DNA of 64,000 nucleotides, taken from the NCBI GenBank assembly GCA_030248065.1, contig JASAMV010003920.1, positions 1 through 64,000 on the forward strand, given 5' to 3'. A model generated the notes under the pieces. The model searched no databases, had not been told where the DNA came from, and worked only from the letters and a program-made list of their open reading frames with translations. This DNA is from Rhynchonema sp. JSB1_4. Its lineage: Eukaryota > Nematoda > Chromadorea > Monhysterida > Xyalidae. The position numbers were made by a program, and so were the translations under genes. Each line of letters starts with the position of its first letter. Positions within the stretch are counted from its first letter, which is position 1. Below are positions 10,735-23,197 of the stretch, piece by piece.

Positions 10735-11577
10735 TAGTGATGGGCTCGCGCCTGAAAATTTCGCTCTTTTTTTCGCTCTTCGCTCTTCGCGCCCGGAGCG
10801 AAGAGCGAGCGAAGGCAAATTTCAATTTCGCGCTTGGGCGCGAAGAGCGAGCGAAACTTTTTTACAAATTTCGCTCTTTGATACTGTGAATAGCAACAGG
10901 CCAGAATTTTGTGCTTTCATCAAAAAAGGAGTGCAGAACAGTTATTGGTCTCACACTCAGTCGCACAATGGGCGAGTGACACTGCCGCCCAGCCCATGCA
11001 TGAGTTCTCAGTTTCCAATATCGGTTCGGAATGGTAAATAAAATACCTTTATGTTCCGTTTACTTCAATTTTGATCATTGAATTTTGAACCAGACATTGA
11101 TATTGACGCACACTGATACACTTACAACTTACAAGCACCTGATTATGTCCGTGCCACACTACAATACAACAAAACAAAATAGAACAGGGCAAAACTGATG
11201 AACAACAGAACAGAACACATGCATGTTCAATCATGATTGTCAGAACACATGATTGTCGCCACGCCATATTGCCGTTCTGCTTCTCTGAACTGAAAGAATA
11301 ATGATTCTTTCTCTGGATATAAACATTAACAACATTTCTGAATAATTTACAAAAGATTTTTTGTTCAAACGCATCAAAGCAAGAAAGCGCGAAAAAAAGA
11401 GCGAAACGCTCGGGCGCGAACGAAAGCGCGGCAAAGAGCGAAAGAGCGAAATCGCTCTTCGCGCTTAGAGCGAAGAGCGAGCGAAGGCAAATTTCACTTT
11501 GGCGCCTGGGCGCGAAGAGCGATTTCTAAGAGCGAAGAGCGAGCGAAGGAAAAAAATTGGGAGCGAGCCCATCACTA
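10735..11577. mobile_element. Non-autonomous hAT-type element (right arm only)
   Basis: The ends are inverted (TAGTGATGGGC and GCCCATCACTA) and flanked by a perfect 8-base duplication, CTTTTGGG, at 10727-10734 and 11578-11585. An 8-base duplication with TAG-type ends is the signature of hAT transposons. The interior is mostly AT-rich. Near both ends are dense arrays of GCGAAGAGCGAGCG-like units, probably subterminal repeats. No transposase is present. The element is absent from the corresponding place in the left arm, so it inserted after the palindrome formed. Confidence 0.85.
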
Positions 11578-12635
11578 CTTTTGGGGCATGGTGTCTAGTA
11601 TGGCCCAAATGATGTTTTTATACCTTCCAGTAATACGAGACGCATTATGCATGTACCTATAATGTAGTACTTCGGCGTGACACGAAGCTTGAAGTCGATC
11701 AGTTACGAACGAATCAGTTACCGGACAGAAGCCATGAACTTCGAACGCATGAATTTTGTGTGTTTCATCAATAAATTTTCGGCCACCCACTAGGGTCGTC
11801 TGGTACCACAGAGCATCAGCCATCGGTCCACGTCAAGCTCGGGCTGCTAGATATTGTGGCACAATGACCATATAAGAACTTATCAAATCAACCCTGATTT
11901 TCACGTTCAGTCACGCTTAACCACTGTGCTATTTGTAATTCTCACAAAACATTTTCAGCTGAAAATAAAATGGCAGATCAACCACGTTGCCGCCGGTCTG
12001 AAACATTCTCTTTACAACGTGTTTTGTGTGTGATCACGCAACGCAACGTCACTGCCCCGTCACTGTTCCGCTTTTCGATTCAGGAAAAAATTTGACCAAT
12101 TCTTATAAAGTCATTGTGCGACCAATAGCAGGATATCATGAAAACACTCTTCATACTAGTGGCGTAGGCCAAGTCGCGAAAGTAACTTGTTAATTAAACT
12201 TGCATTTTTTGCGTTTTTGCACATTTTCGCGACAAATTTGGCCAATTTTCACCGAATGCGACACTTTAAAAAAACGTTTAAAATTTTTTTCCAGTTCTGG
12301 GTTTACCTCTGTGTTGCTTCTTTGGGTTCAGACTTCCGTGGGAATAATACAAGTGGAAAACGCGCACTAACCGTATTTTTACATCTGGGTGTTACCACGC
12401 TTTCACAATGTTGTAAGTTCATTACTCTAGGAAGAGTGCAAGTTATACGGCATTTTTGTTCTGATACAAAGTTACAATATTGATCTTTGTTGTTCAATTT
12501 CTGCGGTCAGTGTTGATGTGTGGCAAGCGCTTTTTTCTCTCCAGGTTCACTTTTTGCTCCTGTACACGCACAGGTAAGCAATTTTTGAAACGTAAAGGTC
12601 CATTTTTTTGCGCGGATAAATCTTGGTTAGGGCGG

Positions 12636-12790
12636 GCTTAGGTTGAATTAGGAAATCGGAATCCGGAATTATTTCCGGAAAACGCATTATTTTTGCATGT
12701 AAATTCTTGCGTTTTCCGGAAATATTTCCGGAACCCAGAAATGTTTTGCATTTTTGCATGCAAATTATTTCCGGATTCCGGATTTAACTT
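12636..12790. repeat. CCGGAAATATTTCCGG foldback, right arm
   Basis: Interleaved inverted motifs (GGAATCCGGAA, TTTCCGGAAAACGCA and their complements) make a foldback of about 155 bases. A related copy is in a TMEM181 intron at 19230-19395. It is not seen in the left arm. Confidence 0.65.
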
Positions 12791-13160
12791 AAGTTCGCCC
12801 TTAACCCGCAAGGCGATCGGGTAAGCTCGCATTTGACCACGGTAGGCCCAATAGTAATTCTGTACACTTCGACGACACTTGTTGTGGATCTGTTATTCGT
12901 TTGCCCATATAATTTCAGGACCAAGGATTTGTTTTTCGCTGCGTGCTGTGTTTGGCATGATCTCATCTTACATCTACTATTCTTGTTGTTCGTTTATACA
13001 GTGTTCCGTGTTGTTTTTAAAGGGGTGGTCTCACCAGATACACAGGTTGGTCTCAAATTGTAGCCTTTGTGGCCAGGACCTCGGCATGGTTCCGTGCCAC
13101 GGTTATTTTACCAAATTTGCAAGCTTTTATGATAGTAAATTGTTTTAGGAGCTACTAAAT

Positions 13161-15940
13161 TTTTGAGTGGCAAAATGAGCTGGTAAATTTTAGAAAAAAA
13201 GCCACAAAATTTCATCTTATGTACCAGCAGAGCGTTTTCAAAGCGAATAACAAAATTTTTCGATGCCCAGCACGCGCATTCTGATTATTTGGAATGATTG
13301 TGATCAAATTGAGTAGGTATCAATACATATGCATCATCAGTGGCTGAAGCCTCGGCTTCATAGCACGTTTCATGTTGTGCTAGTAGAAATCTACGATTAG
13401 TCAGCATAATCGTAATCAGAGTGACCATAACTTTGTGTACAGTTACATAACTCTCTCCTTCATTCAAGTTCAGGTACAGAAAGCAGGCACATTGTTCCAT
13501 TCCGAGAAACTCACCACAAGGGTTGCTTTTCGAGAACTTCTATCTGATTGAAACCGCCCCGTTTATTATCTGTGCCCATATCGTTGTTTGATTAAATTCC
13601 GGATCCGAACCGCGTTATTATCATGATTGTGGACGAGATCTAAGTCGAGCAGTGGTGGCATATAACCTCAAATGCCCTAGCCCAACTTTTGCAGATGGAA
13701 TGAACATGAACATGAACATGAACATTTTTTTAGATTTTAGCGACGGATCTAGCTCTTGGCCAAGTGTGGAGCCGAATCTAAAAAATCATTTGTCTTGTGT
13801 TTGTCCCATTTTTTGAAAGATCACTTTTGTCTGGAGTTTGTTTAGTACTCTTTTCATTTAAAACCAGATATGTACATACAGTGCATACCACCCAAAATAC
13901 GACCACGCGCGTGCGAAATCTTGGCTCTCTTTGGCATGGATGTGCGATCACCGAATTTAATTGACAAAGGACGTAATAATGACTCGCAGCACGCGATTTT
14001 TGGACTTTGAAAGTGTGTGAGAGTGAAGATCCTGCGATTTAGGCGTCCTTATCCTTCTTCTGTCCGAAATTGTGCACACAAACCGCGGCGGGTCATTTTC
14101 CCTGTGCCCCTTGGCTGGTGTGGAGATACCCAGCCACAGATCCCAGCCACAGGTCTCTTCTGGTAGATGTGTACTTACTCCGGTGCCCTGTTACAGTTAA
14201 AGAACTTTATTCACCTGAAATTGGATGCCGGAGTGCATTGTGTGTTTTAATCGCGATATCTCTTATTCATGGTGCGTTGTAATTGCATTGCATTACTGTA
14301 TTGACTCTACAAACATCCACTGCTGTGCGTTGAAGGACCATTTCGAGTCTTCGTTACGCTATTGTCCATGAAAACCTGCAGTTTTACTAATGGTAACGAC
14401 ATGCCAACGACGTAGTGAAACTGCCATTGGAATCCGCCATTGTCAGATGATACCATTGATAAAATTCAACAACAAACATACATTTATGTATAGACATGCT
14501 CTGTTTTTATCGTAACCATTGAAAACAATTGATCTTAAATTAACATTGTCTTTTTTAACTTAGCTCGTGTTTCATCATAACTTCAACGTTGTGTTTTCGT
14601 GCTCGTGGATAAGGACTCAATCAGTCAGTTTTGTGGACGTGCTTTGTACAAAAGTTGGGTTCGAGCATTTATGGATTAATCGCGGTGCACTACTGGTGCT
14701 TTGGTCATTGACAAGGACCAGGGTGCAACTGCAGTCCGGCGTTATAGGCCGAAACTACGCCCAAAGACCCAACGGAATGCGAATACGTGACCACAAGGTT
14801 AAACCGCAACGTTATTTGTCTGTCATCTTTTTTGGGCAAGGCTCATGCTCAAGACTCCTAGTGCAAAGGTGGCAAAGAAACTGATTGCCGAACCATCCCC
14901 ATTTCCCATTTGCGCGCATATGTCTATTCCAATTTGTTACGTGCCAGAAACTCTTCTTGAAGTATTGCATATAAATGTGTGTGAACCTTTTCAAAATACG
15001 AAATTCTATGGGCAAAAAGTAAAACACATGATTGTCTAGCGAAGGATATGTGATTCATGAACATGCATTGGAGACCAGAAACAGACCGTACTGGAGACGT
15101 GCCAAAAAATTACAAACACATTTACTACGTGTTTTCTCCTTACTTTAAGCGGAGCCGGTTTGAGCAAGACAACCACTATGAGCACGAAAAGGGAGCACAA
15201 TCCCAAGAACCTGAAACGACTAGACTTTTGCCAGATCCGAGACTAAGCCTTTGTGTATCCCTGAGCCTGATAACAAAATATGCGTAAGCCCATGTAGGGT
15301 AATGGAAACAAAGTAGGCGCGCCATGTACGAAACACTGACATTGGGCAGGCTGCTGCCTATACGGCACACTGTATGTCTTGCACCAGGCGCTGACGCACT
15401 GTATGTGCTGTTCATGCTTTTGCGTTGACCGAAAATATCATCTCTGACAACCCGTCTAAAGAATAGAATATTGACCCTGGCGGTAGACTTTTCTGGTCAT
15501 CAGCTGAAGATTGTGGTGGAGAGTTGACTCGTGGGCTGGCCAGCTGAACAGCTCAAGTAAGGGCTGGCCAGACAAACAGCTGGAGTTACTACAGGGACCA
15601 GCAGCCCAAAACTCATCGAGCTGTTGCACTGGCACAGCCCCTGAGTCAATTATGATCAGTTGCCCGGCCGTTTGCTTACTTACCCTGCCCAATCTCTTTA
15701 TTTTCGCCCCCGGTCATTTTATTCGCACCGCTCAATCACTAAATTCAAAATGACTCCCGGCTAATAACGCAAGTGTGGTACTGATGCAAAGATCTGTAAG
15801 GACTGCTTTGTTTCCCTCAGAAAGTTGCTGTTGGTGGGTTAGGAAGTGCACAAGTTTCACATAGTCATTTATGTTTACAGATTCTCCAGGCTCATGTTTC
15901 CAGATCACGAACTTCCAATAATTCTTGTAAAAAAAGCGTG
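13161..15940. other. Non-coding stretch between palindrome and TMEM181
   Basis: I see no supportable gene here. There is a short hexamer array (GAACAT repeated four times) near 13697-13722. Open frames up to 105 codons (for example 14567-14884) show no family motif and no splice context. Confidence 0.5.
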
Positions 15941-18900
15941 TCAATAATCATCATCTGAGTCTTCAACGTCAACGACAGGCTCCGACTGTTGCTTGCCATT
16001 GCTCAGATGGTCGGAGCTGAAATTCTCAAAAATTAGTTTAATTTTTAGTGCTTCCTAAAAAACAAACGACTGAAAGTAAATGTGGAGGATGTACCTGAAC
16101 AACATATCGTCCTCCGAGTCATTCTGTATAAGCATGTGTTCACCCAAACCGTCACGCATGATCGACTCTTAAAACATTCATTTTTTGGTCAGACGGTAAG
16201 GTGCTTTGAGGGCACGCCTTTGCGCAAGACCAGTGACACGTTGCTGTTTCGGCCCGTAACGCCTGACAGCTTAGGCAACCCAGTCATTGAATGCAAAATG
16301 ACCAGTGCACGTTATTTGCCTTATGTTTCAATGGGACTATTTAGTCTCTTGGAGCATGTGGCATTTTGGGGTGTACACCCGGTGATTTCGTCTCTGACGA
16401 CTGGTCCGGATCACCTAAGCTGTCAGGCGTTACGGGCCGAAACAGCAACGTGTCACTGGTCTTGCGCAAAGGCGTGCCCTCAAAGCACCTTACCGTCTGA
16501 CCAATAACATTCATTTTTATTTCGAGTTTGTTGTTGACAAATCTTTTAATTGCTTCCGGATTGACTTACCACAAGTCACAGGATTCGGCGAATACGCGAC
16601 AGCCATTGCGATAATGTAGAGATTCAGAAGTGCGTAGCTGAAATACCGTCATATTGCGTGAAACCAAATCCTTTTTATCAAATTCAGTTACATGGAACTC
16701 ATTGAATTCAATTTGAAACCGTTTCCGAATAGAGCCCCGGGGCTCCATTTGGGGAAAATGTTTTTCGACACTTGACCAAAAAAAGCACTAGTTTTCTTCA
16801 CATTTTCGCAGCAGAATCTGCTCCTGAGACCGAATTATACATGTTTTGAAATGTACACAAAACAACTGCGATAAACTTTCGATGACATTAGCTATGCTTT
16901 TCAGTGATGTCAAAAATCTACCCAAAAAACCCGAGCGCCCTATTTGGAAACACTTCCGAATTGAGCCCCGGGGGTTCCATTTAAACAAAATGTTTGAAAC
17001 AAAACTTTTCCGAATGGGACATAAATTTACATACAAAAATTTTCTACTTTTTCCGAATGGGACCCGGGGGCTTTATATGGGAAACTCTCTAGTAATACAT
17101 AGTCTTACCTGGCCATAAACTCCACCGAGCTGCTGTAAGCGGTAGTGAGTTCAGCGACAAAGCTGTCCTGTAAACTCGGCGTGACTCCGAATTTTGTGGC
17201 CGTCAGAATCAATGTTGCGATCATCACAATGAACATTAACGACGAGAAGAATTTTAGCCGTAAATCTGCGTGCGGAACTTGCTGTTGGAAGAAATTGAAA
17301 AAAATCTAGCGAACGGAGTTGCAACTTTTTTGCGAACTCACCGAAATAAGGCAAGTTTCGCAGTTCACCATAGGCTCGAATGATGAGAATTGCCAGATAC
17401 GTCAAATAGATGCCGCCAAGCACGTAGAAACAGACTTTGAATGTCTGAAACAGACTTCAGATTAGGAATCAATATTTTTGGCAAAATTTTTTTCAAATCT
17501 CTCACCCCAAGTTCCTGTTGTTCAATCTCGTTGTACCATGTCGGGTTCGCGTATCCATTGAGTCGGTCCCAGGTTGTCATAACGACTGACAGAAACCACA
17601 TTCCACCAACCGGAAGCACTTTCGGCATCCAAAATGAGCTCAGCGTTCGTTCGGTCTTGAGGAAAAAACTTCTTGGTTTCATCTGTATTTTTCTGAATTT
17701 TTGTCGAAATTCGTTCCCCATGCTGTACCTCTCTCATTGCGTGGTAGATGCACAGCCAGAACAATAGCAATGCACAGAGGAAAGTGGCCTGGAAGAATCC
17801 TTCGAGAACGGCAGGCACCCAGCCGGCGAACACAAATGTCATCGGAAAGAGCGGATCTGGAAAAAATATTTTTTGATTAGATGGTGTAAATGCGACTGAA
17901 TGGTAATCTCACTGTCGTAAAGCAGCAATAAAGGCAGCAGCACACTGGTCCATTTTTGTTCGATCGACCAATAACGACTGTTGTAGGAACGTAGAGTTTG
18001 GAAGAACCACACCTGTCCATACGTATAACTATATTTTCACAGCTTGGTATTCGCTTAACACCCCCATTTTCTTTTGTGGAATGTAAATGAAAGACAGCAG
18101 CACCGACTTGACATTGTCTGCAAAAAAGCCACATCTTACTTGCTAAATCGCGGAATCGAGAACTGACTCTCAATTTCCACCGGAGAAAATGGGGGCGTTA
18201 AGCGACGCTCGACAAACTTTTTCATGTGACTAATTTATCCCAACATCGGAAAACTAACAGCAACACAGAAAACGATGAGCACGAGCAAAAATCGCAGCAC
18301 CATTTCGAGCTTGCTGAAGTCGGGATTATAACTCTTGAACTGAAATAACCATACAATTTTTCTAAAGTGCATAAAAGACTAAAAAATATAGAACTGTGAC
18401 CAACGTAAACATCAATGTCATCAATGCCAAACTGTTCAACAACTTGGTCCAATCCGTACAAGCGCAAATCAATCTGATATTGTTTGTAGACCAACGAACT
18501 CAGATGAGCGAGAGTGATCGAATCACACTTCTATAAAAAATGCGACAGAAATTAAAATTATTCTTTTTTTCTCAAAAATGATAAACAACAGATTTACCGT
18601 CGAATGACAGGTGAGCGAATGTGTGCGATTAATGTTCACCGCCATGTTCTCTTTCTTGCCTCCGTTCGCGATTCCATAAAGATCGATCTCAGCCACGAAT
18701 CGGTCCATGTAAACAGCACCTGTACAGAAAAACTAGCGGAGTACTAATTCACCGGAGTTTTCTATAAAAAGCCCCGAGCATCTATTCGGGAACGCACTTT
18801 AGCGCATAAACAATTTGAAAGGGCATGTGGTGGTGCACCAGGTCCTCATCAGTGCCAATTCGCCAACAACCATACTCACCAGTTCCAACTTTATGCAACC

Positions 18901-19820
18901 GCATCCTGGCAATAATCCACAGTTGTTGACAATACGGTGACAATATGGGTGTGTAGATTGTCATTCGTTCACCATTGTAACTGATTGCAGTCGACGAATT
19001 CTGCGTCAAACGCGTCAGACTGCTCGTGCGAATCGTTGTAATGGGCGGACCTGATACGTAACCGGGCATGATTTTAATGTTTGTTAAAAACTGAAATTTC
19101 GCGAATGTGTCGGAAAAGTGTGATTGTGTTTATTGTGCGGGTTGTTGGGATCATTACAGGTTTTCGGCGTTACATACCGCTCGTTCTTATAGGCGGTTCC
19201 CAAGACTGGTATTCGAAGGTTTAGACTAGGCTAAATGCGGAATCCGGCACCCGGAAATAATTTGCATGCGAAAATACAAAACATTTCCAGGCTCCGGAAA
19301 TATTTCCGGAAAACGCAACGCAAACACATGCAAAAAATGCGTTTTCCGAAATATTTCCGGATTCCGATGTCCGGAGTCGACCTATACATAAGCCGCCCAT
19401 AACTGCACTTGCGTCTTTGGCGCGCAAAACAAAACAGCTGAACAAACACGAGCCGCTTCGATTGAAGTGACGCCCATTATTAAGATTCAATGATACTTAT
19501 CGTTCGCCCTTCTTCAACAAACCTGCCAAACCGAGAAATAAGAAGATGAAGAAGAAGGCCACAAAGATGAGGGTGAGAGCGCCGAACTGCTGTTTGCTCA
19601 TCGTGTACAGACGCATTTGGACCGATCTGGAAACTTCCGTTTTTCAATTTTTATTTTGTATTTCTGTCACAATCTCGAACACCCACAAGTTCTGCGGTAT
19701 AACGTCGGGGAACTGCCAGTCATCTGAGTCTATCTGCTGCGCCATAGCACTCAGTTCGTAGCTATTATCGCTGCTGGAGGGCTGCATCTCGACTAGCTCG
19801 GGGCTGATTTTATCACACAT
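15941..19820 (-). CDS. TMEM181: TMEM181 orthologue, multi-pass membrane protein
   Basis: Spliced model of about 540 residues. Exons from 5': 19820-19687, 19626-19523, 19050-18880, 18719-18598, 18530-18405, 18339-18245, 18229-18218, 17977-17913, 17856-17729, 17682-17506, 17444-17342, 17277-17109, 16637-16570, 16167-16095, 16016-15941. All phases agree. TMEM181 landmarks occur in order: MRLYTMSKQQF before the first membrane helix, an extracellular domain with THSLTCHST, the helix FLCALLLFWLCIYHAMRE, then FVAELTTAYSSSVEF, YALLNLYIIAMAVAYSP, and an acidic tail ending DVEDSDDDY. Human TMEM181 is a GOLD-domain seven-helix protein of the secretory pathway whose role is poorly known. The ATG at 19820 is the first in frame. 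Two introns carry foldback or TTAA elements. One junction, 18230-18244, is odd: it needs a 15-base intron or it keeps a stop (see findings). Confidence 0.9.
16186..16503. repeat. Foldback element in a TMEM181 intron
   Basis: Arms of about 90 bases starting TGGTCAGACGGTAAGGTGC are repeated inverted at the other end (GCACCTTACCGTCTGACCA), with about 120 unrelated bases between them. It lies wholly in the intron between exons 16637-16570 and 16167-16095. It has no coding capacity. Confidence 0.85.
16722..17085. repeat. Three dispersed TTCCGAAT...CCCCGGGG units
   Basis: Three related units at about 16722-16755, 16955-16990 and 17050-17085 share TTCCGAAT, then GAGCCCCGGGG or a variant, then a TTTGGG-like end. 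They fill the TMEM181 intron 16638-17108. Similar units recur near 18763 and 63290-63640. Confidence 0.55.
18059..18197. mobile_element. TTAA-flanked MITE in a TMEM181 intron
   Basis: A 139-base element has inverted ends (CACCCCCATTTTC and GAAAATGGGGGCG) between two TTAA tetranucleotides (18055-18058 and 18198-18201). Its interior shares ATGAAAGAC, TTGACATT and an AAATCGCG-AATCGAGA stretch with the 26922-27169 element. TTAA duplications are typical of piggyBac-type transposition. Confidence 0.75.
19230..19395. repeat. CCGGAAATATTTCCGG foldback in a TMEM181 intron
   Basis: Foldback related to 12636-12790, in the intron 19051-19522. Motifs GGAATCCGG, CCGGAAATATTTCCGG and AAACGCA occur in both orientations. 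Confidence 0.65.
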
Positions 19821-21720
19821 GTACAAAACTATGGAAATGTTTTTTTAGCTCATTCCGTGGACTTGTATGAAACAAAACAAACTAGGGGTTTCCTTATGTA
19901 CAGTTTGTAACACCACAAGAGCCCAGTTAAAGGCTCCTTATACATCAATTCGCCTTCATGTGCATGCAAACTCCAATGCAGTAAAATCGTAAGCTCAACC
20001 GCTGTTGCAGTCATAAAAACACAGCATCCCGAACAAAACATGGCATGTGTCATCCTATGTATGTACCTGTACTTCATACCAACTGACCAAGGTGGTCATG
20101 CTGTGCAGGAATACCCATATTTTACGACCAGATCGAATTTTGAGCATAAGATAGTATAGAACCAGAAAAGTACTGAAGTCCCGATTCTACCAGCCAAATA
20201 CGGTCCCTTTAGTCCTGACGCTCTTTATGGTGACACCCTCCATATTAAATATGGTGGATATTGTTTACAACGCTCCTCCGTTTGTATTTTGGTCACAGAT
20301 CTGCCGATGGCCTCATCGCACTACACAGTGGATGCCCTTCATTCTGACAGAAAATGGCCGGTCCCAAGCTGTATGCCTACCTTTCACATCGATCGTGTCT
20401 GTGTTGCGGTGCGATGTACTGCGCCGTTGCGCTGATCTTGACGTTGAACGTGTTGTCCATGACCTTCCGGAATTGTGCTTTCAGACTCGGACCGTGCGCC
20501 AGCGCTTCCTCCATCTTTCGGGGGGCGCGGGTCTTTGGAGGTTGGGGAAAATGCGCCCGCGCGCTACCAGTGGGAGAATATGATGACAAGTGTAAGGGTG
20601 TTTAAGAATAATGGAAGCAGCTCAGCGGGAAACGGATTAAAGCTGGAGTTGTAACCGTTCGTTATCATCGCTCATGAGCAGAATGCCTGTGAGGAGGTTG
20701 GACTATGTTTTTAAGCAGCGTTTAGCTTCGAATGGCTCGCTCTGACTGGCTTCTGTCTGAAAACCAAACGGTTTCTGGTCACTTGAACACTATAACGTTT
20801 ACTGGACGCTCCATTCTTCTCGCTTTGGTGGGCGGGCGGCGGAGGATCGATTTTTGCGTGTTCGCTTCTGCCCCGCAGGGGACCATTTCCTGTGACTCAC
20901 AAACAACCAGCATTACTTTGGGAAATATAGACCGAGTCAGAAAGATGGCAAACACAATACTATACCCTATACTATGGCGTTCGCTGTCGCTGGAAAACGC
21001 TCTTGCTGCACTTTGCGAAAATGAGATCGATAAGAGTTTAGTATGGTATACATAGTACATGCGAGCGTGTCTGTGAAGGTCGGAAAAACTGATATAAAGC
21101 GCCTCCGCTCTGAATGAGGAACTGGTCTTCGTGTGCACCAAAAGCGCACTCATTTTCGGTCTGAGCGGCAGTTTTGGAGACATTTGCGATCTTTTCGCTT
21201 ATAAAACGGCAGAGCTGTCACAAAAGCGTCTTTGTGAATACTCAGGAGAGTTCATACTTGGTGAAGTGCAGTTCAACTTCTGTGTGTGGGGCGTTTTTAT
21301 ACCTGACTTCGAAGAAAAAATAGCTCCGTTACAAGTGCACAGACTTATAAGTTTTCAGCGCCGTAACCAGCATTCAACATGCTCATGAGCTGTAGATGTC
21401 ACAAAGATTGCGATAACACACAAAGAAACAGCGTTGTGCAAAGCCTCCAAGTATACCATGTGGTTGTCATTCAGGCAATAACCCGTAAAAATAAGAAACC
21501 TTAGTGGGGATGCACACGCCCTGTAAATAACGTTGCAAAAAGTTTCTATGTCCTTTTAAGCGCAGTTTGTGCCAACTGATTGGACGTGCTCAATATATCG
21601 GCGCCACACTCACACACAACACCGCCCCCAATTTTGGTCGGTCATCAACTACGGCTTGGAGTAGGAACGTGTTTCGATATTGCGTGTCATCTGACGCGTT
21701 CAAATCCACAAGCCATCTCA
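19821..21720. other. Stretch upstream of TMEM181, no confident gene
   Basis: Minus-strand 20589-20394 has a readable peptide (MEEALAHGPSLKAQF, ending near QHRHDRC) followed by a possible GTAGGC donor. It could be an isolated exon, but no partner exon was found. A 134-codon frame at 21183-20779 on the same strand has no recognisable motif. The TMEM181 promoter should lie just above 19820; no clear core element was seen. Confidence 0.35.
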
Positions 21721-21729
21721 TGAACGAGT

Positions 21730-22260
21730 AGAAACGTTTATTGTTGGCGTCCGGCGGGCGCGTTCCAGCGTCGCTTTGAACGCTCCTTCATCATCCGTAC
21801 TTGTCGAATGTTCGAACAATTTCTTAACGATCAGAACGTGTCCCGACGACAGACCAACTGGAGGGCAGTGTCGCCAGCACTGTTTAGCACGTCCGTTTAC
21901 GAGCCGCGGTCCAGCAATTTCTCTACAGTGCCCAGTTGCTCGTCCATTACCGCGTGATGCAGCGCCGTTCTTGTCGGTTCGATTTATCAAAGGCCCATCT
22001 CAGCCAGCACAATATCAACGACATTCTCATGACCGCTATCGACTGCGAGCATCAGCGCACTTCGGCCATCCGGCGAAATCGTAACACAATTCTGCACGAA
22101 TAATTTTGTGCATTTCGTTCGACCGCAAGTTACCGCAGACTGCAGATCTTGAGGTCGGTTTCCATCCGGGGCTGGTCGCGGTCGAGTCAAACATTGATGA
22201 ATTCTATCAGCATTTGTAATTGTCGAGCATCATCATCGGCGAGAACCGCAAGTGTCACTC
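21730..22260 (-). pseudogene. Eroded ankyrin-repeat sequence
   Basis: The minus strand shows ankyrin-like units in succession but in shifting frames: SPDGRSALMLAVDSGHENVV then DIVLAEMGL; then DKNGA followed after a frame change by ALHHAVMDEQLGTVEKLLDRG; then a stop and SAGDTALQLVCRRD. The pattern of G-ALxxAV and hxxHLL-type helices fits ankyrin repeats. There are at least two frame changes and two stops within 400 bases and no splice sites that repair them. I read it as a decayed fragment. Sequencing error is the alternative. Confidence 0.5.
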
Positions 22261-23197
22261 GTTCAGCAGCCTGCGTTGACGAACTAGGCTGATTGTGATG
22301 TCGTCCACTTTACCCTCGATTAATGTAATCTCTCGCGCTCATTCAGTGCTGCGTGAGTCGACGATGACCAGAGGTCTTGAGTCGACTACTAAACAATTAC
22401 ATGGCTCTTAGATTAAACATTTTCCATTTATAGCACTTTGTGGCCGAGCTTTGCGCAAACGCGATGGATCAAAAGACGATGGACGGACGCGAAACAAATG
22501 TCAATCCCAAATTCGATCAACTCGGACGATTTTCTTCTTTTTCTTTTATTCTTTATATCATTGTAGAATGCTGAGAGTTCTACAGAAATTGATGCTGTCA
22601 ATGTGTTAGTAAATCACTTCGATGTTTCAGTCAGTCGCACAGTCAGTACCAGTTGAAGTGAGGCTAGATCATCAAGTAACATTATCTCACTTTGGATGGA
22701 ACTTATTGTTGGCCCATTTGCTCACAATTTGGTGGGTTTCTTTTTTTGGCAGGTATGTACTGTACATATGTTGTCATATGCGTTGGCACTCTTACATAAT
22801 TCTTGGTCACATATTTTGTCAAACATCAATCAGAACACAACCAACAAGAAAACACTGCTCATGTTCTTTCTCTATGTACATGTATCCAAGAACGGTTTTG
22901 GCAGGTGGTTTGAATGTTGTGTCATTTGCAGTTGTGCTGTTATAGATTGAGCTCAAGATGACTCCTTGACTATTCACAATTGCAAATGCGCACAGTTTCT
23001 TTATCGTCGGTGGTGAGAGCAAATGCGCTCGTATTTTCGAAGGATCGACACGCTACAGTCGCGAAAATTGAATGGAAAATGCGAACGCTTCGCTCGGTCA
23101 AATTCGATAGCGTGAAATGCGTTAGCGCCTTCATAACTTCATGTCAAATCTAGTCAGTTCTCCGATAAAGCAGCCAACACATTCCAAACGAGTCGCA
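22261..23197. other. Intergenic stretch, no gene seen
   Basis: AT-rich sequence between the ankyrin remnant and the 3' end of the first lectin gene. Nothing with motif or splice support was found on either strand. Confidence 0.45.

Larger units (their letters stand above)
6528..13160 (-). repeat. Right arm of the ~13 kb imperfect palindrome
   Basis: This is the inverted partner of bases 5-5085. It is about 1.5 kb longer. It contains a hAT-type insertion at 10735-11577, a copy of a foldback rich in CCGGAAATATTTCCGG at 12636-12790, and a short local duplication near 8228-8330, none of them in the left arm. The inner ends of both arms share the stretch running from ACATTATAATTGTCCCC into a tRNA-like sequence. 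The palindrome axis therefore lies in the Penelope-containing spacer. The arm ends near 13160, where the match to the window start stops. Confidence 0.93.

Noticed and set aside
20779..21183. 134-codon minus-strand frame
   Set aside because: No motif, composition bias or splice partner supports it.
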